In this document: positions 1 to 6,299 of the stretch, piece by piece
Numbering within the stretch: the stretch's first letter is position 1
How the letters are laid out: every line of letters starts with the position of its first letter
Assembly (NCBI GenBank): GCA_964398805.1
Contig: CAYNNI010000075.1
Location: forward strand, 1-17,270
Direction: 5' to 3'
DNA: 17,270 nt
From: CAISDH01 sp964398805
GTDB lineage: Archaea > Micrarchaeota > Micrarchaeia > Micrarchaeales > Micrarchaeaceae
Translations under genes and position numbers: made by a program
Notes under the pieces: model-generated
Told to the model about the DNA's origin: nothing
Seen by the model: the letters and a program-made list of their open reading frames with translations, nothing else
The model's database searches: none

Positions 1-270
1 GAGTTGGTGAGATGTGTATCCTTTTATCTGGCCGATTATATAGTTCGGGGTCATTATTGGGCTTCCGACTATGAACAGGTGGACGTGGTCGGGCATTATT
101 TCGAGTGCAAGCACTTCACATTCAAGACCTTTTGCCCTCTCCATTATCAGTTCCTTGAGACGTTTTTCCACTCTGCCCACCAATACCTTTCTCCGATACT
201 TCGAACACCATACAAAATGATAACCCATGAAATGAACACTTGTTTCTGAAGCGTTATATCCTTTTGGCAT
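1..270 (-). CDS. tnpA: IS200/IS605-family TnpA transposase, 5' part only
   Basis: This is the N-terminal 90 residues of a Y1 (HUH) single-strand transposase; the rest lies beyond the left edge. Reading the minus strand from the ATG at 268-270 gives MPKGYNASETSVHFMGYHFV, the usual TnpA opening, then a WCSKYRRKVL segment and the HUH metal-binding motif in EIMPDHVHLFI (HVH) at about residues 70-72. The segment PNYIIGQIKGYTS follows. In this family the HUH histidines bind the metal and a downstream tyrosine, not visible here, attacks single-stranded DNA. The gene is more AT-rich than the informational genes nearby. The open frame is intact as far as it can be seen. Whether a TnpB partner follows cannot be told. 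Confidence 0.9.
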   Translation of the reverse strand, partial: MPKGYNASETSVHFMGYHFVWCSKYRRKVLVGRVEKRLKELIMERAKGLECEVLALEIMPDHVHLFIVGSPIMTPNYIIGQIKGYTSHQL

Positions 271-327
271 GATAATATGTGGACACAGTGTTATGTATAT
301 CTATCGGCATTACAGCAGTTCGCTTTC

Positions 328-352
328 ATCCCGCCGCTAAAGCATGTGGGAT
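328..352. mobile_element. Imperfect subterminal hairpin of the IS200/IS605 element
   Basis: ATCCC at 328-332 pairs with GGGAT at 348-352. The stem continues through a G-T and a C-G pair, one mismatch and one bulged base, closed by GC/GC around a TAAA loop. It lies 58 bases upstream of the tnpA start. IS200/IS605 elements carry imperfect hairpins near their ends that TnpA recognises in single-stranded form, so this is probably the left-end hairpin. The exact tip of the element is not identified. Confidence 0.5.
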
Positions 353-453
353 TTCCCGCTCACATTGTTAAGGACTTTATTGACATCTTTCATTTTCTTG
401 GATATTGCCCTGATTATTTCTACTACTGTCGCCTTGTCTATCTGTGTGGGCAT
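337..453 (-). pseudogene. Short ORF, probable 5' remnant of a gene cut by the IS element
   Basis: A 38-codon reading frame starts at the ATG at 451-453 (MPTQIDKATVVEIIRAISKK) and stops inside the IS hairpin. A TATA-like CTTTTTAAG on the minus strand at 476-484 lies about 27 bases before the ATG, the spacing of a leaderless archaeal gene. The first part is amphipathic and helical and looks coding. The tail (SGKSHML) runs into the transposon end. I infer that a resident gene was interrupted and only its promoter and first codons remain. The family is not recognised. It could instead be a genuine small protein. Confidence 0.35.
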
Positions 454-475
454 GGACAGTAGTGAGGATCAAAGC

Positions 476-484
476 CTTAAAAAG
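476..484 (-). promoter_or_regulatory. TATA box for the short ORF at 337-453
   Basis: CTTTTTAAG on the minus strand is centred about 27 bases upstream of the ATG at 453, which matches archaeal leaderless promoter spacing. Confidence 0.45.
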
Positions 485-490
485 ACCTAC

Positions 491-523
491 TTGTGCAAAA
501 AGTCTCTAAATTGTGCAAGAAGT
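491..523. repeat. Pair of 13-base direct repeats upstream of a TATA box
   Basis: TTGTGCAAAAAGT at 491-503 recurs as TTGTGCAAGAAGT at 511-523, with one difference and a start-to-start distance of 20 bases, about two helical turns. The pair sits just upstream of the minus-strand TATA box at 476-484, so it could be a double binding site for a regulator of that promoter. This is inference from position only. Confidence 0.4.
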
Positions 524-534
524 GCGAACTTATT

Positions 535-747
535 TCACAAAGCCCCTAGGACCGACACGCCGCCTCCGGTCATTGATATGAGCGTCGAGCGTATCCTCAT
601 GACTGAGCTCTTGCCGGCACCGTTCGGGCCCAGTATGCCGAATATCTCGCCCCTGTTCACTTCGAAGGACACGTTATTGACTGCCTTTATCCCGCCTCTG
701 TAGATCTTGGTGAGGCCCTTGACGGAAACGGCAGCGCCTTTGGTCAT
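535..747 (-). pseudogene. ABC-transporter ATPase, truncated after the Walker A region
   Basis: The 70-residue product begins with an A-loop region (VKGLTKIYRGGIKAVNNVSF) and a clear Walker A motif GPNGAGKSS at about residues 40-48. It ends at VSVLGAL where an ABC ATPase should continue with the Q-loop, the LSGGQ signature, Walker B and the H-loop, usually 200 or more further residues. None of these follow; beyond the stop the DNA is AT-rich with no matching frame. The fragment could bind nucleotide but not form a working transporter ATPase. The N-terminus resembles multidrug or antibiotic-type exporters (DrrA/CcmA-like), a loose assignment. The gene starts 34 bases after the tRNA-Phe gene, and its truncation may be linked to the nearby IS element. 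Confidence 0.75.
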
Positions 748-781
748 GTGATTCCCCGGGCTAAACTTGATATGAATGCAA

Positions 782-873
782 TGCCGCAGGCAGGATTCGA
801 ACCTGCGACATTCCGCTTTTTGACAAGCGTAGCTTGGCTTCAGGCGGACGCTCTCCCACTGAGCTACTGCAGC
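782..873 (-). tRNA. tRNA-Phe (GAA) with a 20-base intron
   Basis: On the minus strand the acceptor GCTGCAG pairs with CTGCGGC, followed by discriminator A. The D-arm is GCTC/GAGC, the anticodon stem TCCGC/GCGGA, and the T-arm GCAGG TTCGAAT CCTGC. The anticodon loop reads CTGAAG, then a 20-base intron (818-837), then A38. The intron folds as CAAGC-TAC-GCTTG. Bulges AGC and AAA flank a short TGA/TCA helix, giving a relaxed bulge-helix-bulge cut after position 37, the commonest archaeal site. The mature RNA is 72 bases and CCA is not encoded. Anticodon GAA and the general sequence agree with archaeal tRNA-Phe. Confidence 0.9.
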
Positions 874-902
874 GCGTACAATACCCTCTTACTCGTTACA
901 GA

Positions 903-910
903 TTTTATAT
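903..910 (-). promoter_or_regulatory. TATA box of tRNA-Phe
   Basis: The minus strand reads GATATAAAAT here, centred about 34 bases upstream of the first base of the tRNA, consistent with an archaeal TATA box and a short leader. Confidence 0.55.
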
Positions 911-948
911 CTTCGCTTTTCTGGTGAATTGGGAAGGGGGATTAAGGG

Positions 949-956
949 CTATAAAG
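949..956 (+). promoter_or_regulatory. TATA box of the Hef-like helicase gene
   Basis: CTATAAAG is centred 24 bases before the ATG at 977. This spacing predicts a leaderless transcript and supports 977 over the upstream TTG at 929. Confidence 0.6.
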
Positions 957-976
957 CCGAATCACAAATTCATATC

Positions 977-2536
977 ATGCCGTCCTGGAGCGAGCTCGCG
1001 CCTTACGACAGGCTGGTCAACACCAGCGCCATGGAGCCGCGCGCATACCAGATAAACATAATGCGCAGCGTTGACTCGGGCAGGAACACGCTGGTGGTGC
1101 TCCCGACAGGCCTCGGCAAGACGGTCATAGCGGTGTTCGCCATAGCTAAGGCGCTGCAGGAGGGCAAGAGCGCGATATTCCTGGCGCCGACCAAGCCCCT
1201 GAGCGAGCAGCACTACAAGACGCTTTACAATCTGCTGAACATAGACAAGAGCATACTCCTGCTGCTCACGGGCAGCCTGAGCGGCAAGAAGAGGGAGACG
1301 CTCGAGGCCAGCGCCAGGGTCATCGTTGCGACCCCGCAGACCGTGGCGAACGACCTGAAAAAGAGCAGGCTCTCCCTGGAGAACGTGTCGATGGTGATAT
1401 TCGACGAATGCCACAGGGCGGTGGGCAGGTACGCCTACACGTACATCGCAGACGAATGCAAGCTGCGCGGCATACAGACCGTGGGCCTGACGGCATCGCC
1501 GGGCAGCGATATGAAGCGCATAGGCGCGCTCATCGAGGCGCTGGGGATAGACAACATAGAGATAAGGATAAGCAGCGACACGGACGTGGCGCCGTACGTG
1601 ATGTCGAGCGAGACATCGACGCTATACGTCGAGAAAGGCGGGACCGTGGATGCGATACTGTCTACGCTTGCGCCGCTCATACAGGAGCATCTCGGGAACC
1701 TGTACAGCAGGGGGCTTAGCCCGTTCAAGCGCTTCGACAACATGCCGAAGCGCAGGCTGCTCGAGATAGGCGACAACATAAGCAAGCTCCAGGCAAAGAA
1801 CTACAAGTTCGCGGCGCTGTTCGACTACACGTACTTGCTCGACCTGATGCACGCATACGAGCTCGCCAGCACTGAGGGGCTGTACCCATTCGTGAGCTAC
1901 TTCGACTCGCTAGAAGAGCGCGAGAGCAAGAGCCGGGGCGTGAAGAGCATGCTCGCGAATCCGGCGGTGAGATCCGCGCTCGGCATCGCGAAGGGCGCGC
2001 TCGAGAAGGGGGAGGAGCACCCCAAGATGTTCCTCGCGGTGGGGGTGATGAAGAACATGCTAGCGGGGAAGAGCGCGATAGTCTTCGCGCAGTACCGCGC
2101 CACAATTAAGAAGCTGATAGAGATATTCGGCAAGAACGGCATACATGCCAGGGCGTTCGTGGGAAAGAAGGAGGGCGTTACCCAGAGCCAGCAGCAGCAG
2201 ACGATAAGCGACTTCCGCGAAGGCAAGTTCAACGTGCTAGTCGCAACTTCAATAGGCGAGGAGGGGCTGGACATACCCGCGGTCGACGCCGTGGTCTTCT
2301 ACGAGCCGGTGCCTAGCGAGATAAGGAACATACAGCGCAAGGGCAGGGCCGGCAGGATAAAGTTCGGCCAGGTGATAATCCTCGTGACAAGCAAGACGAA
2401 GGACGAGACCTATCTTATGATATCAAGGCTCAAGGAGAGGCGCATGCGCGACCTGGTGCTCAAGATACAGCAGAGGATGGAGAGCGGCGCCTTTGCAACG
2501 ACGGCGGCTAACGCCGGCCAGAGGACCCTGCTCTAG
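977..2536 (+). CDS. hef: Hef-like DEAH/DECH superfamily 2 helicase without nuclease domain
   Basis: The 519-residue protein matches the helicase half of archaeal Hef, the FANCM relative that unwinds and remodels stalled forks and branched DNA. Visible motifs in order are Walker A PTGLGKT, Walker B DECH, motif III TASPGS, then a mostly helical insertion between the RecA-like lobes as in Hef. The second lobe has VATSIGEEGLDIP and motif VI QRKGRAGR. Euryarchaeal Hef continues with an XPF/ERCC4 nuclease and a helix-hairpin-helix tail; this protein stops soon after motif VI at GQRTLL. It is therefore helicase-only. The start at 977 is chosen because a TATA box lies 24 bases upstream. The stop codon overlaps that of the convergent gene. 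A helicase-only Hef beside a Hjc resolvase suggests fork repair with separate nucleases. Confidence 0.88.
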   Translation: MPSWSELAPYDRLVNTSAMEPRAYQINIMRSVDSGRNTLVVLPTGLGKTVIAVFAIAKALQEGKSAIFLAPTKPLSEQHYKTLYNLLNIDKSILLLLTGSLSGKKRETLEASARVIVATPQTVANDLKKSRLSLENVSMVIFDECHRAVGRYAYTYIADECKLRGIQTVGLTASPGSDMKRIGALIEALGIDNIEIRISSDTDVAPYVMSSETSTLYVEKGGTVDAILSTLAPLIQEHLGNLYSRGLSPFKRFDNMPKRRLLEIGDNISKLQAKNYKFAALFDYTYLLDLMHAYELASTEGLYPFVSYFDSLEERESKSRGVKSMLANPAVRSALGIAKGALEKGEEHPKMFLAVGVMKNMLAGKSAIVFAQYRATIKKLIEIFGKNGIHARAFVGKKEGVTQSQQQQTISDFREGKFNVLVATSIGEEGLDIPAVDAVVFYEPVPSEIRNIQRKGRAGRIKFGQVIILVTSKTKDETYLMISRLKERRMRDLVLKIQQRMESGAFATTAANAGQRTLL

Positions 2537-3264
2537 CCGCGGGAGATTTGCTTCCTAAGGAGCTCCATCGCCTCGGGATATGGGAAGCCCCTGTGGAAGA
2601 TGTCTCGGCCGAGCTTCTTCTCCAGAAGCGTGCCGCTGTCGCAAAGCGGGCACTCCCTGAAAAGCACAGAAGTGGTTCTCTCGCCAGCGAGGTTGCGGCC
2701 GAGCTGCGTGCTCATGTCGCCTGCGATCCCCTCGGGGTTGTTGACTGCGATGTAATGGAAGTCCTGGGCGCGCACGCCAAGGGTCTCCGCGTGGAACCTG
2801 AAGCGCTCCTCCTTGAAGCCGAATCCGGCTACTATGACCTCGTGCGGATACTCGCCCGCAACCTGCCTGAAAACTATCATGCTACCGAGCAGGTTCTCGA
2901 ACGAGTCTCGGGAGAAGGTCTCGGGATAGCTGCGCTCCCTGACGTCGGAACTGCCATTGCCGGAATACCAGTTGTTGTGCTCTGCCACGATGCCGTAGCT
3001 CTCGCCCTCGGATCTGAACCTTGCCTCTGGGATGGTCTTGCCTCCGGCGAAGACCAGCAGCGAGCCGGCGTGCAGGAGGGCTTCCCGGACCCCGGCCTCG
3101 ATATGCTCGTTGTAGTAGCGGATTTCCTTCTCCAGCTCCGCCTCGCTTATCCTGCCCCTGAGCACGCTGCCCCAGGATCCCGGGTCGCGCGTACCGCCGC
3201 AGCCTAGGTAAACTGCATGCCCTGGCACCATGATGAGCTGGCTCGGCCTTGTCATTGCTGCCAT
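2533..3264 (-). CDS. DUF218-family protein, eukaryote-like form
   Basis: The product of about 243 residues begins near MAAMTRPSQLIMVPGHAVYL. It shows the landmarks of the DUF218 subgroup also found in fungi and plants: VPGHAVY at the start, HIEAGVREALLHAGSLLVFAGGKT with a glycine-rich turn, SEGESYG, then RDSFENLLGSMIVFR and VAGFGFKEERF. DUF218 proteins have a Rossmann-like fold; ElyC and SanA are bacterial members linked to envelope metabolism, but this branch has no firm function. No membrane helix is seen, so a cytosolic location is likely. A TATA box (TATATATC, 3295-3302) lies about 30 bases upstream of the ATG at 3262-3264; a second in-frame ATG at 3253-3255 is possible. It converges on hef with overlapping stop codons. 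Confidence 0.7.
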   Translation of the reverse strand: MAAMTRPSQLIMVPGHAVYLGCGGTRDPGSWGSVLRGRISEAELEKEIRYYNEHIEAGVREALLHAGSLLVFAGGKTIPEARFRSEGESYGIVAEHNNWYSGNGSSDVRERSYPETFSRDSFENLLGSMIVFRQVAGEYPHEVIVAGFGFKEERFRFHAETLGVRAQDFHYIAVNNPEGIAGDMSTQLGRNLAGERTTSVLFRECPLCDSGTLLEKKLGRDIFHRGFPYPEAMELLRKQISRG

Positions 3265-3294
3265 GTGATCGTGATGGCTGATGACTATTTCCAG

Positions 3295-3302
3295 ATATAT
3301 AG
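3295..3302 (-). promoter_or_regulatory. TATA box of the DUF218 gene
   Basis: The minus strand reads GCTATATATCTGG, centred about 34 bases before the preferred ATG at 3264, giving a leader of only several bases. Confidence 0.6.
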
Positions 3303-3406
3303 CCGTTTCAAGTTTATCGTCGGCTGTCGTAATTCCGCGCACACGAGGCTGCGAAAAAGCTGCAAACCGTTAAATTGTTTTGCTGAGCAGTTGGAGCGGC
3401 GATCGG

Positions 3407-3793
3407 GTGCTGCGCTATTGCAAGGGTACGAGGGGCGAGCGCGAACTCCTCAACTTCCTTTACGGGAAGTCGTATTCGGTAGTGAGATCTGCTGGCAGCG
3501 GCGTGAACTCGATAAGCCCAGACATCGTCGCCATAAAGCAGGGCAGGGGGCTTGCCTTCGAGTGCAAGGCCTGGGACAGGTCAAGCCTTGCAATAGAGCC
3601 CGCGAAGTACGACGCTCTGCTTGACTGGGAGAGGAACACCGGGATGGGCACCTTCATAGCATGGCGCATGAACGGCCAGGGCTGGTTCTTCGTCAAGCTT
3701 GCCGAGATGAACAGGAGCGAAAAGAGCTACACCGTGACTAAGAGGCAGGCGCTGGGGATAGGAAGGACGCTCGAGGCCCTGCTCGCGGAATAA
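3407..3793 (+). CDS. hjc: Holliday junction resolvase Hjc
   Basis: This 128-residue protein matches archaeal Hjc, the dimeric metal-dependent endonuclease that cuts four-way junctions. From the chosen start the catalytic residues are E11 in KGTRGERE, D39 in SPDIVA, and E52 and K54 in FECKAW. The spacing from D to E-x-K (13 residues) equals that in Pyrococcus Hjc. RSAGSGVNSISPD carries a few more residues than usual before the aspartate. The C-terminal part (GWFFVKL, then IGRTLEALL) also fits. A TATA-like GTTAAATTG at about 3369-3377 sits too close to a TTG at 3380 for that to be the start. The GTG at 3407, with GGAG upstream, fits both promoter spacing and family length. Confidence 0.88.
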   Translation: MLRYCKGTRGERELLNFLYGKSYSVVRSAGSGVNSISPDIVAIKQGRGLAFECKAWDRSSLAIEPAKYDALLDWERNTGMGTFIAWRMNGQGWFFVKLAEMNRSEKSYTVTKRQALGIGRTLEALLAE

Positions 3794-3859
3794 CCGCGGG
3801 CAGAGCTTGCGCTAAGCGAAGAGAAAACAAAAAAGGTAAGCAAAGACACTGCCTGCGGA

Positions 3860-4222
3860 CTACATCATTGCAACCATTGCGCCGATGTACGTCAACAGGA
3901 ATCCTAGCAGGGCCGCCCCGTCTGCTCTCGAAACGATCAGCAGAGACATGCCCGCAGCCGTGATGAACTTCCACAGCCACATGCCCTTGTCGTCCATCGT
4001 CTTGCCCGCAGCCATCCCAATGCCCACAAAGAACAGGGTTATGGATGCTACGACGGCGAATGCCGCGACGAGTGGGGCAAGGAACGCCGCCATGCTAAGC
4101 CACGTGCCTGTTAGCGCTGCTCCGCCGCTATACCACGAAAAGACTACGTATAGGTACAGCAGCGAGCCCAAGAACAGCAAGATACCTCCTGCTGTGCTCA
4201 TAGAGTTCTTTTTTGCTGGCAT
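3860..4222 (-). CDS. Four-helix membrane protein, paralogue of the 4386-4796 gene
   Basis: A 120-residue protein that is almost entirely hydrophobic. Membrane segments are likely at about 11-29, 47-72, 82-97 and 101-119, with a short charged loop (GKTMDDKG) between the second and third. I do not recognise a family. It shares spaced similarity with the divergent neighbour: both have SLxxLYVxF in helix 1, a LAP motif entering helix 2, then SITLFF/STIALFF and a GKT/GKS turn. This suggests an old duplication. On the minus strand TTTAAAAGC at about 4252-4260 lies 30-35 bases before the ATG, a promoter of leaderless or near-leaderless type. The stop is at 3860-3862, about 65 bases from the end of hjc, so the two converge. 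Confidence 0.7.
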   Translation of the reverse strand: MPAKKNSMSTAGGILLFLGSLLYLYVVFSWYSGGAALTGTWLSMAAFLAPLVAAFAVVASITLFFVGIGMAAGKTMDDKGMWLWKFITAAGMSLLIVSRADGAALLGFLLTYIGAMVAMM

Positions 4223-4256
4223 TGCATCACTGTAAGAGGACTTGAATGGAAAAGCT

Positions 4257-4263
4257 TTTAAAT
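4257..4263. promoter_or_regulatory. Near-palindromic TATA region serving a divergent pair
   Basis: AAGCTTTTAAATC reads as a TATA box on both strands. On the minus strand it lies about 35 bases before the ATG at 4222. On the plus strand TTTAAAT is centred about 25 bases before the GTG at 4285. Confidence 0.45.
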
Positions 4264-4284
4264 CTGTTCCAGGGCTTTGACAAA

Positions 4285-4371
4285 GTGCCGAAGCCCGAAA
4301 AGCGCCTTGCGCTGCAGACGGCGCGGGCTGGCGCAGCCTGGGATAGACTTAAAGAGCTTGGCTTCTTGTAG
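4285..4371 (+). CDS. Possible leaderless 28-residue small protein
   Basis: A GTG at 4285 opens a 28-codon frame reading VPKPEKRLALQTARAGAAWD, then RLKELGFL and TAG. The GTG lies 25 bases after the TATA box at 4257-4263, exactly where transcription would begin, so a leaderless message is plausible. The peptide is basic at its N-terminus and amphipathic, with third positions rich in G and C like real genes here. It ends 14 bases before the downstream membrane-protein gene. I recognise no family. With so few codons chance is a real alternative, and the stretch could instead be a long leader. Confidence 0.3.
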   Translation: MPKPEKRLALQTARAGAAWDRLKELGFL

Positions 4372-4385
4372 TACGGCGTGGTATA

Positions 4386-4796
4386 ATGGCGGCGGCAAAG
4401 GTAAAGGCATGGCCGAAGGTACTGCAGTTCGTAGCAAGCCTGGTCTTCCTGTACGTCATATTCGTTGGAAGGCCGACAGAGGGCTGGAGCCTCTCTGCGC
4501 TCGGAGCGGCATCGTGGCTGGCTCCGCTACTGTACGCTGCTGCGGTGCTCAGCACCATAGCCCTGTTCTTCATAAGCCTAGTCGGACTAGGATGGAGCGG
4601 TAAGTCGATACCCGAGGCGGGCGGCAAGATGATGCCGATGATGGCAAGCAAGTCGCTTGGAATCGCGGGCTTCACACTGCTGGCGCTGACAGTGTTCATT
4701 TCGCTGTCTATAACGGGCGCCACTGCCATGTGGAGCTGGCTCGTCATAATAGGCTACATCGTGGGCTGGCTCGGCGTAGGCATGGAATACGTGTAG
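4386..4796 (+). CDS. Four-helix membrane protein, paralogue of the 3860-4222 gene
   Basis: The 136-residue product has a short basic N-terminus (MAAAKVKAWPK) and likely membrane helices at about 11-28, 44-69, 91-110 and 115-132. A loop with GKSIPEAGGKMM lies between the second and third, so both ends may face the same side. Family and function are not recognised. Alignment by eye with the divergent neighbour matches SLVFLYVIF, SWLAPLLYAAAV, STIALFF and a GKS turn followed by a helix rich in small residues. ACTTAAAG at about 4347-4354 lies about 35 bases before the ATG and may be its promoter; read-through from the small ORF upstream is the alternative. Confidence 0.7.
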   Translation: MAAAKVKAWPKVLQFVASLVFLYVIFVGRPTEGWSLSALGAASWLAPLLYAAAVLSTIALFFISLVGLGWSGKSIPEAGGKMMPMMASKSLGIAGFTLLALTVFISLSITGATAMWSWLVIIGYIVGWLGVGMEYV

Positions 4797-4924
4797 CCAC
4801 TGCCCGGCATTTGCCTTTCCATTCGGTTTATTGGCAGGGCTCTTTCCCCTCAAAGCGGCAGCTGCGGAGCCAGGCAGCACATAAGGTTGTTAGGTTTTGA
4901 TGACTAATCCTATTGGGTAGTGAG

Positions 4925-5737
4925 ATGACAGGTAGCATATCCTCGGCAAGGAACACTGCGGAGTACAAGGCGGAGGTCATCCTAACGGGAAAGGTGCCCG
5001 TGCCTGAAAACGTGGACGCCTTCAAGCTCTTGCTCAGGACCAATTTTGACGTCGGAATGACGTACCTTCGCAGCACATACAGAGAGATGGAGGACAGGCA
5101 TTTCGAGGGAAACGCATTCGTAAGGAATCTGGCGGGCGGCGCGCCGGAATCGATATCGTGGGCGCTGTACAATGCTGTAGGCGAGCGCTATCCCTCGCTG
5201 GCAAGGGCGCAGAGGGACGCGGCGCTTGCGAGCACTCTGGAAATCATGGACCGCATCACATATACGATAGTGAACGGCCTGGACGGCGCTGGGCACACAA
5301 CAGGAATAAGGGAGCGCTGTACCTCGGGGAAATCGGAAGCGCCAGAAGGCTGTACTGGCCAGGCCTGGATGAGGGGCGCCATCTGATTGAGGCACATGAC
5401 TTGAGCCTTGCCGGCTTCAAGAAGCTGAAGTCGGAGTTCCTGGACACGAAGGGTCTGCTGCGGAAGGACAAGGTCAAAAGCGATTTCCTGGTTGCGTACG
5501 CATTCCTGCGCCGCGACATGTCTAATTTCGGTGAGAGGTTCGCAGAGGCCCTTAATTCGGAGTTCCTTTCTAGGACGTTGACCGCGATAGTGAAGATGAG
5601 ATTCGTGGGCTTAAACCGAAAAGGAAATCGAAAGCCGTTTGAAAAGGCTTAAGGAGCTCCTACCGGAATCGCTGCACGGCAGGATAGAGCCAATCATGCA
5701 GAATGCGGAATGGGTGGACGAGCGCAAGTTCCCGTGA
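4925..5737 (+). pseudogene. Unrecognised helical protein gene with two compensating frame breaks
   Basis: Three consecutive segments look like one protein of about 270 residues. Frame 1 runs from the ATG at 4925 (MTGSISSARNTAEYK) through ITYTIVNGLDGAGHTTGI. Near 5308-5314 the coding sense moves to a second frame (GALYLGEIGSARRLYW through SRTLTAIVKMRF). At the AAA around 5613-5615 it returns to the first frame (TEKEIESRLKRLKELLP to DERKFP, stop 5735-5737). The first break equals loss of one base and the second gain of one. Without the shifts the first frame stops at 5386 and the second at 5652. The protein is mostly helical and charged, with no membrane segment, and I recognise no family. Two indels could mean a decaying gene or consensus errors in short A or G runs. 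It converges on the HIT gene, 11 bases away. Confidence 0.6.
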
Positions 5738-5748
5738 GATCTGCAGCC

Positions 5749-6127
5749 TCAGACAATCTTCTTCTGCACTTCGAGCAATTCTGCCGATGTTGCCGCCTGT
5801 CCCTCTTTCGTTACCCTGTTCTGTGTGGGGGACAGCTTCGCGTGCAGATGATCGACAGCCGTCCCAAATACTCCCATTTGCACCTTGGAAACGCCGAGTT
5901 TCTTCTCGAGAAGCTTTCCCGCATTCCTGCAGGAGGATAGGAACTTGGCGTAATCGGCCTCGCTGAAGGGCGAACGCATAGCTGGGGAGGTGCTGCTTGG
6001 TCATCAGAGTAATCTGCCCTGGGCAGACGGGATTTGCATCTAGAATGCCTATGCAGAAGTCGTCCTCGCATACATTATACGCGGCAGCTTCTCTGCTTAG
6101 TATCTTGCAGAAAGGGCAATCCGGCAT
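5749..6127 (-). pseudogene. HIT-family protein with one frameshift
   Basis: The minus strand starts at the ATG at 6125-6127, with AGGTG five bases upstream, and gives MPDCPFCKILSREAAAYNV, the usual opening of histidine-triad proteins with a CxxC pair. It continues through ILDANPVCPGQITLMTKQHLPSY. Near 5981-5990, at a CCC run, coding continues in another frame (FSEADYAKFLSSCRNAGKLL) to VDHLHAKLSP and a stop at 5749. HIT proteins are nucleotide hydrolases or transferases that use HxHxH; here the motif is HLHAK, with lysine at the third position, so activity may be altered. One missing base explains the break. The gene starts about 20 bases after the tRNA-Ala and may be co-transcribed with it. 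Confidence 0.7.
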
Positions 6128-6146
6128 AGGCGCACCTGAACAGGAG

Positions 6147-6256
6147 TGGACTCCGCGGGAGATTCCTAGGCGCCCTCGCTTTCTGCTAGGGAGCCTATTT
6201 TGAACCCGCAACCTCCCGCATGCCATGCGGGCGCGCTACCGTTGCGCCAGGAGCCC
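6147..6256 (-). tRNA. tRNA-Ala (GGC) with a 38-base intron in the T-loop
   Basis: The acceptor GGGCTCC pairs with GGAGTCC and contains G3-U70, the alanine identity pair. The D-arm is GCGC/GCGC, the anticodon stem CCCGC/GCGGG, and the loop ATGGCAT gives anticodon GGC. The T-stem GCGGG and its partner CCCGC are separated by 38 extra bases (6161-6198). Removing them leaves the canonical loop TTCAAAT. The intron forms TAGGC/GCCTA and CCCT/AGGG stems. Bulges AAA and TCT flank a TTC/GAA helix, a good bulge-helix-bulge with cuts after position 59. The mature RNA is 72 bases and CCA is not encoded. A search for uninterrupted T-arms would miss this gene. Confidence 0.88.
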
Positions 6257-6299
6257 AGGCTCTGTTATATGCAACGACAAGAATAATAAGTGCTTCGCA

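Noticed and set aside
344..703. Plus-strand open frame across the ABC remnant and repeat zone
   Set aside because: It is antisense to the clear Walker A region and has no recognised pattern.
929..976. Longer TTG start for the helicase
   Set aside because: The TATA box at 949-956 lies inside that extension and points to the ATG at 977.
2548..3207. Plus-strand open frame opposite the DUF218 gene
   Set aside because: The minus-strand frame has the conserved DUF218 motifs and a well-placed promoter; the plus-strand frame has neither.
5308..5620. Programmed ribosomal frameshifting to explain the broken gene
   Set aside because: No heptameric slippery site with a following structure is obvious, and two opposite shifts in one gene would be extraordinary.
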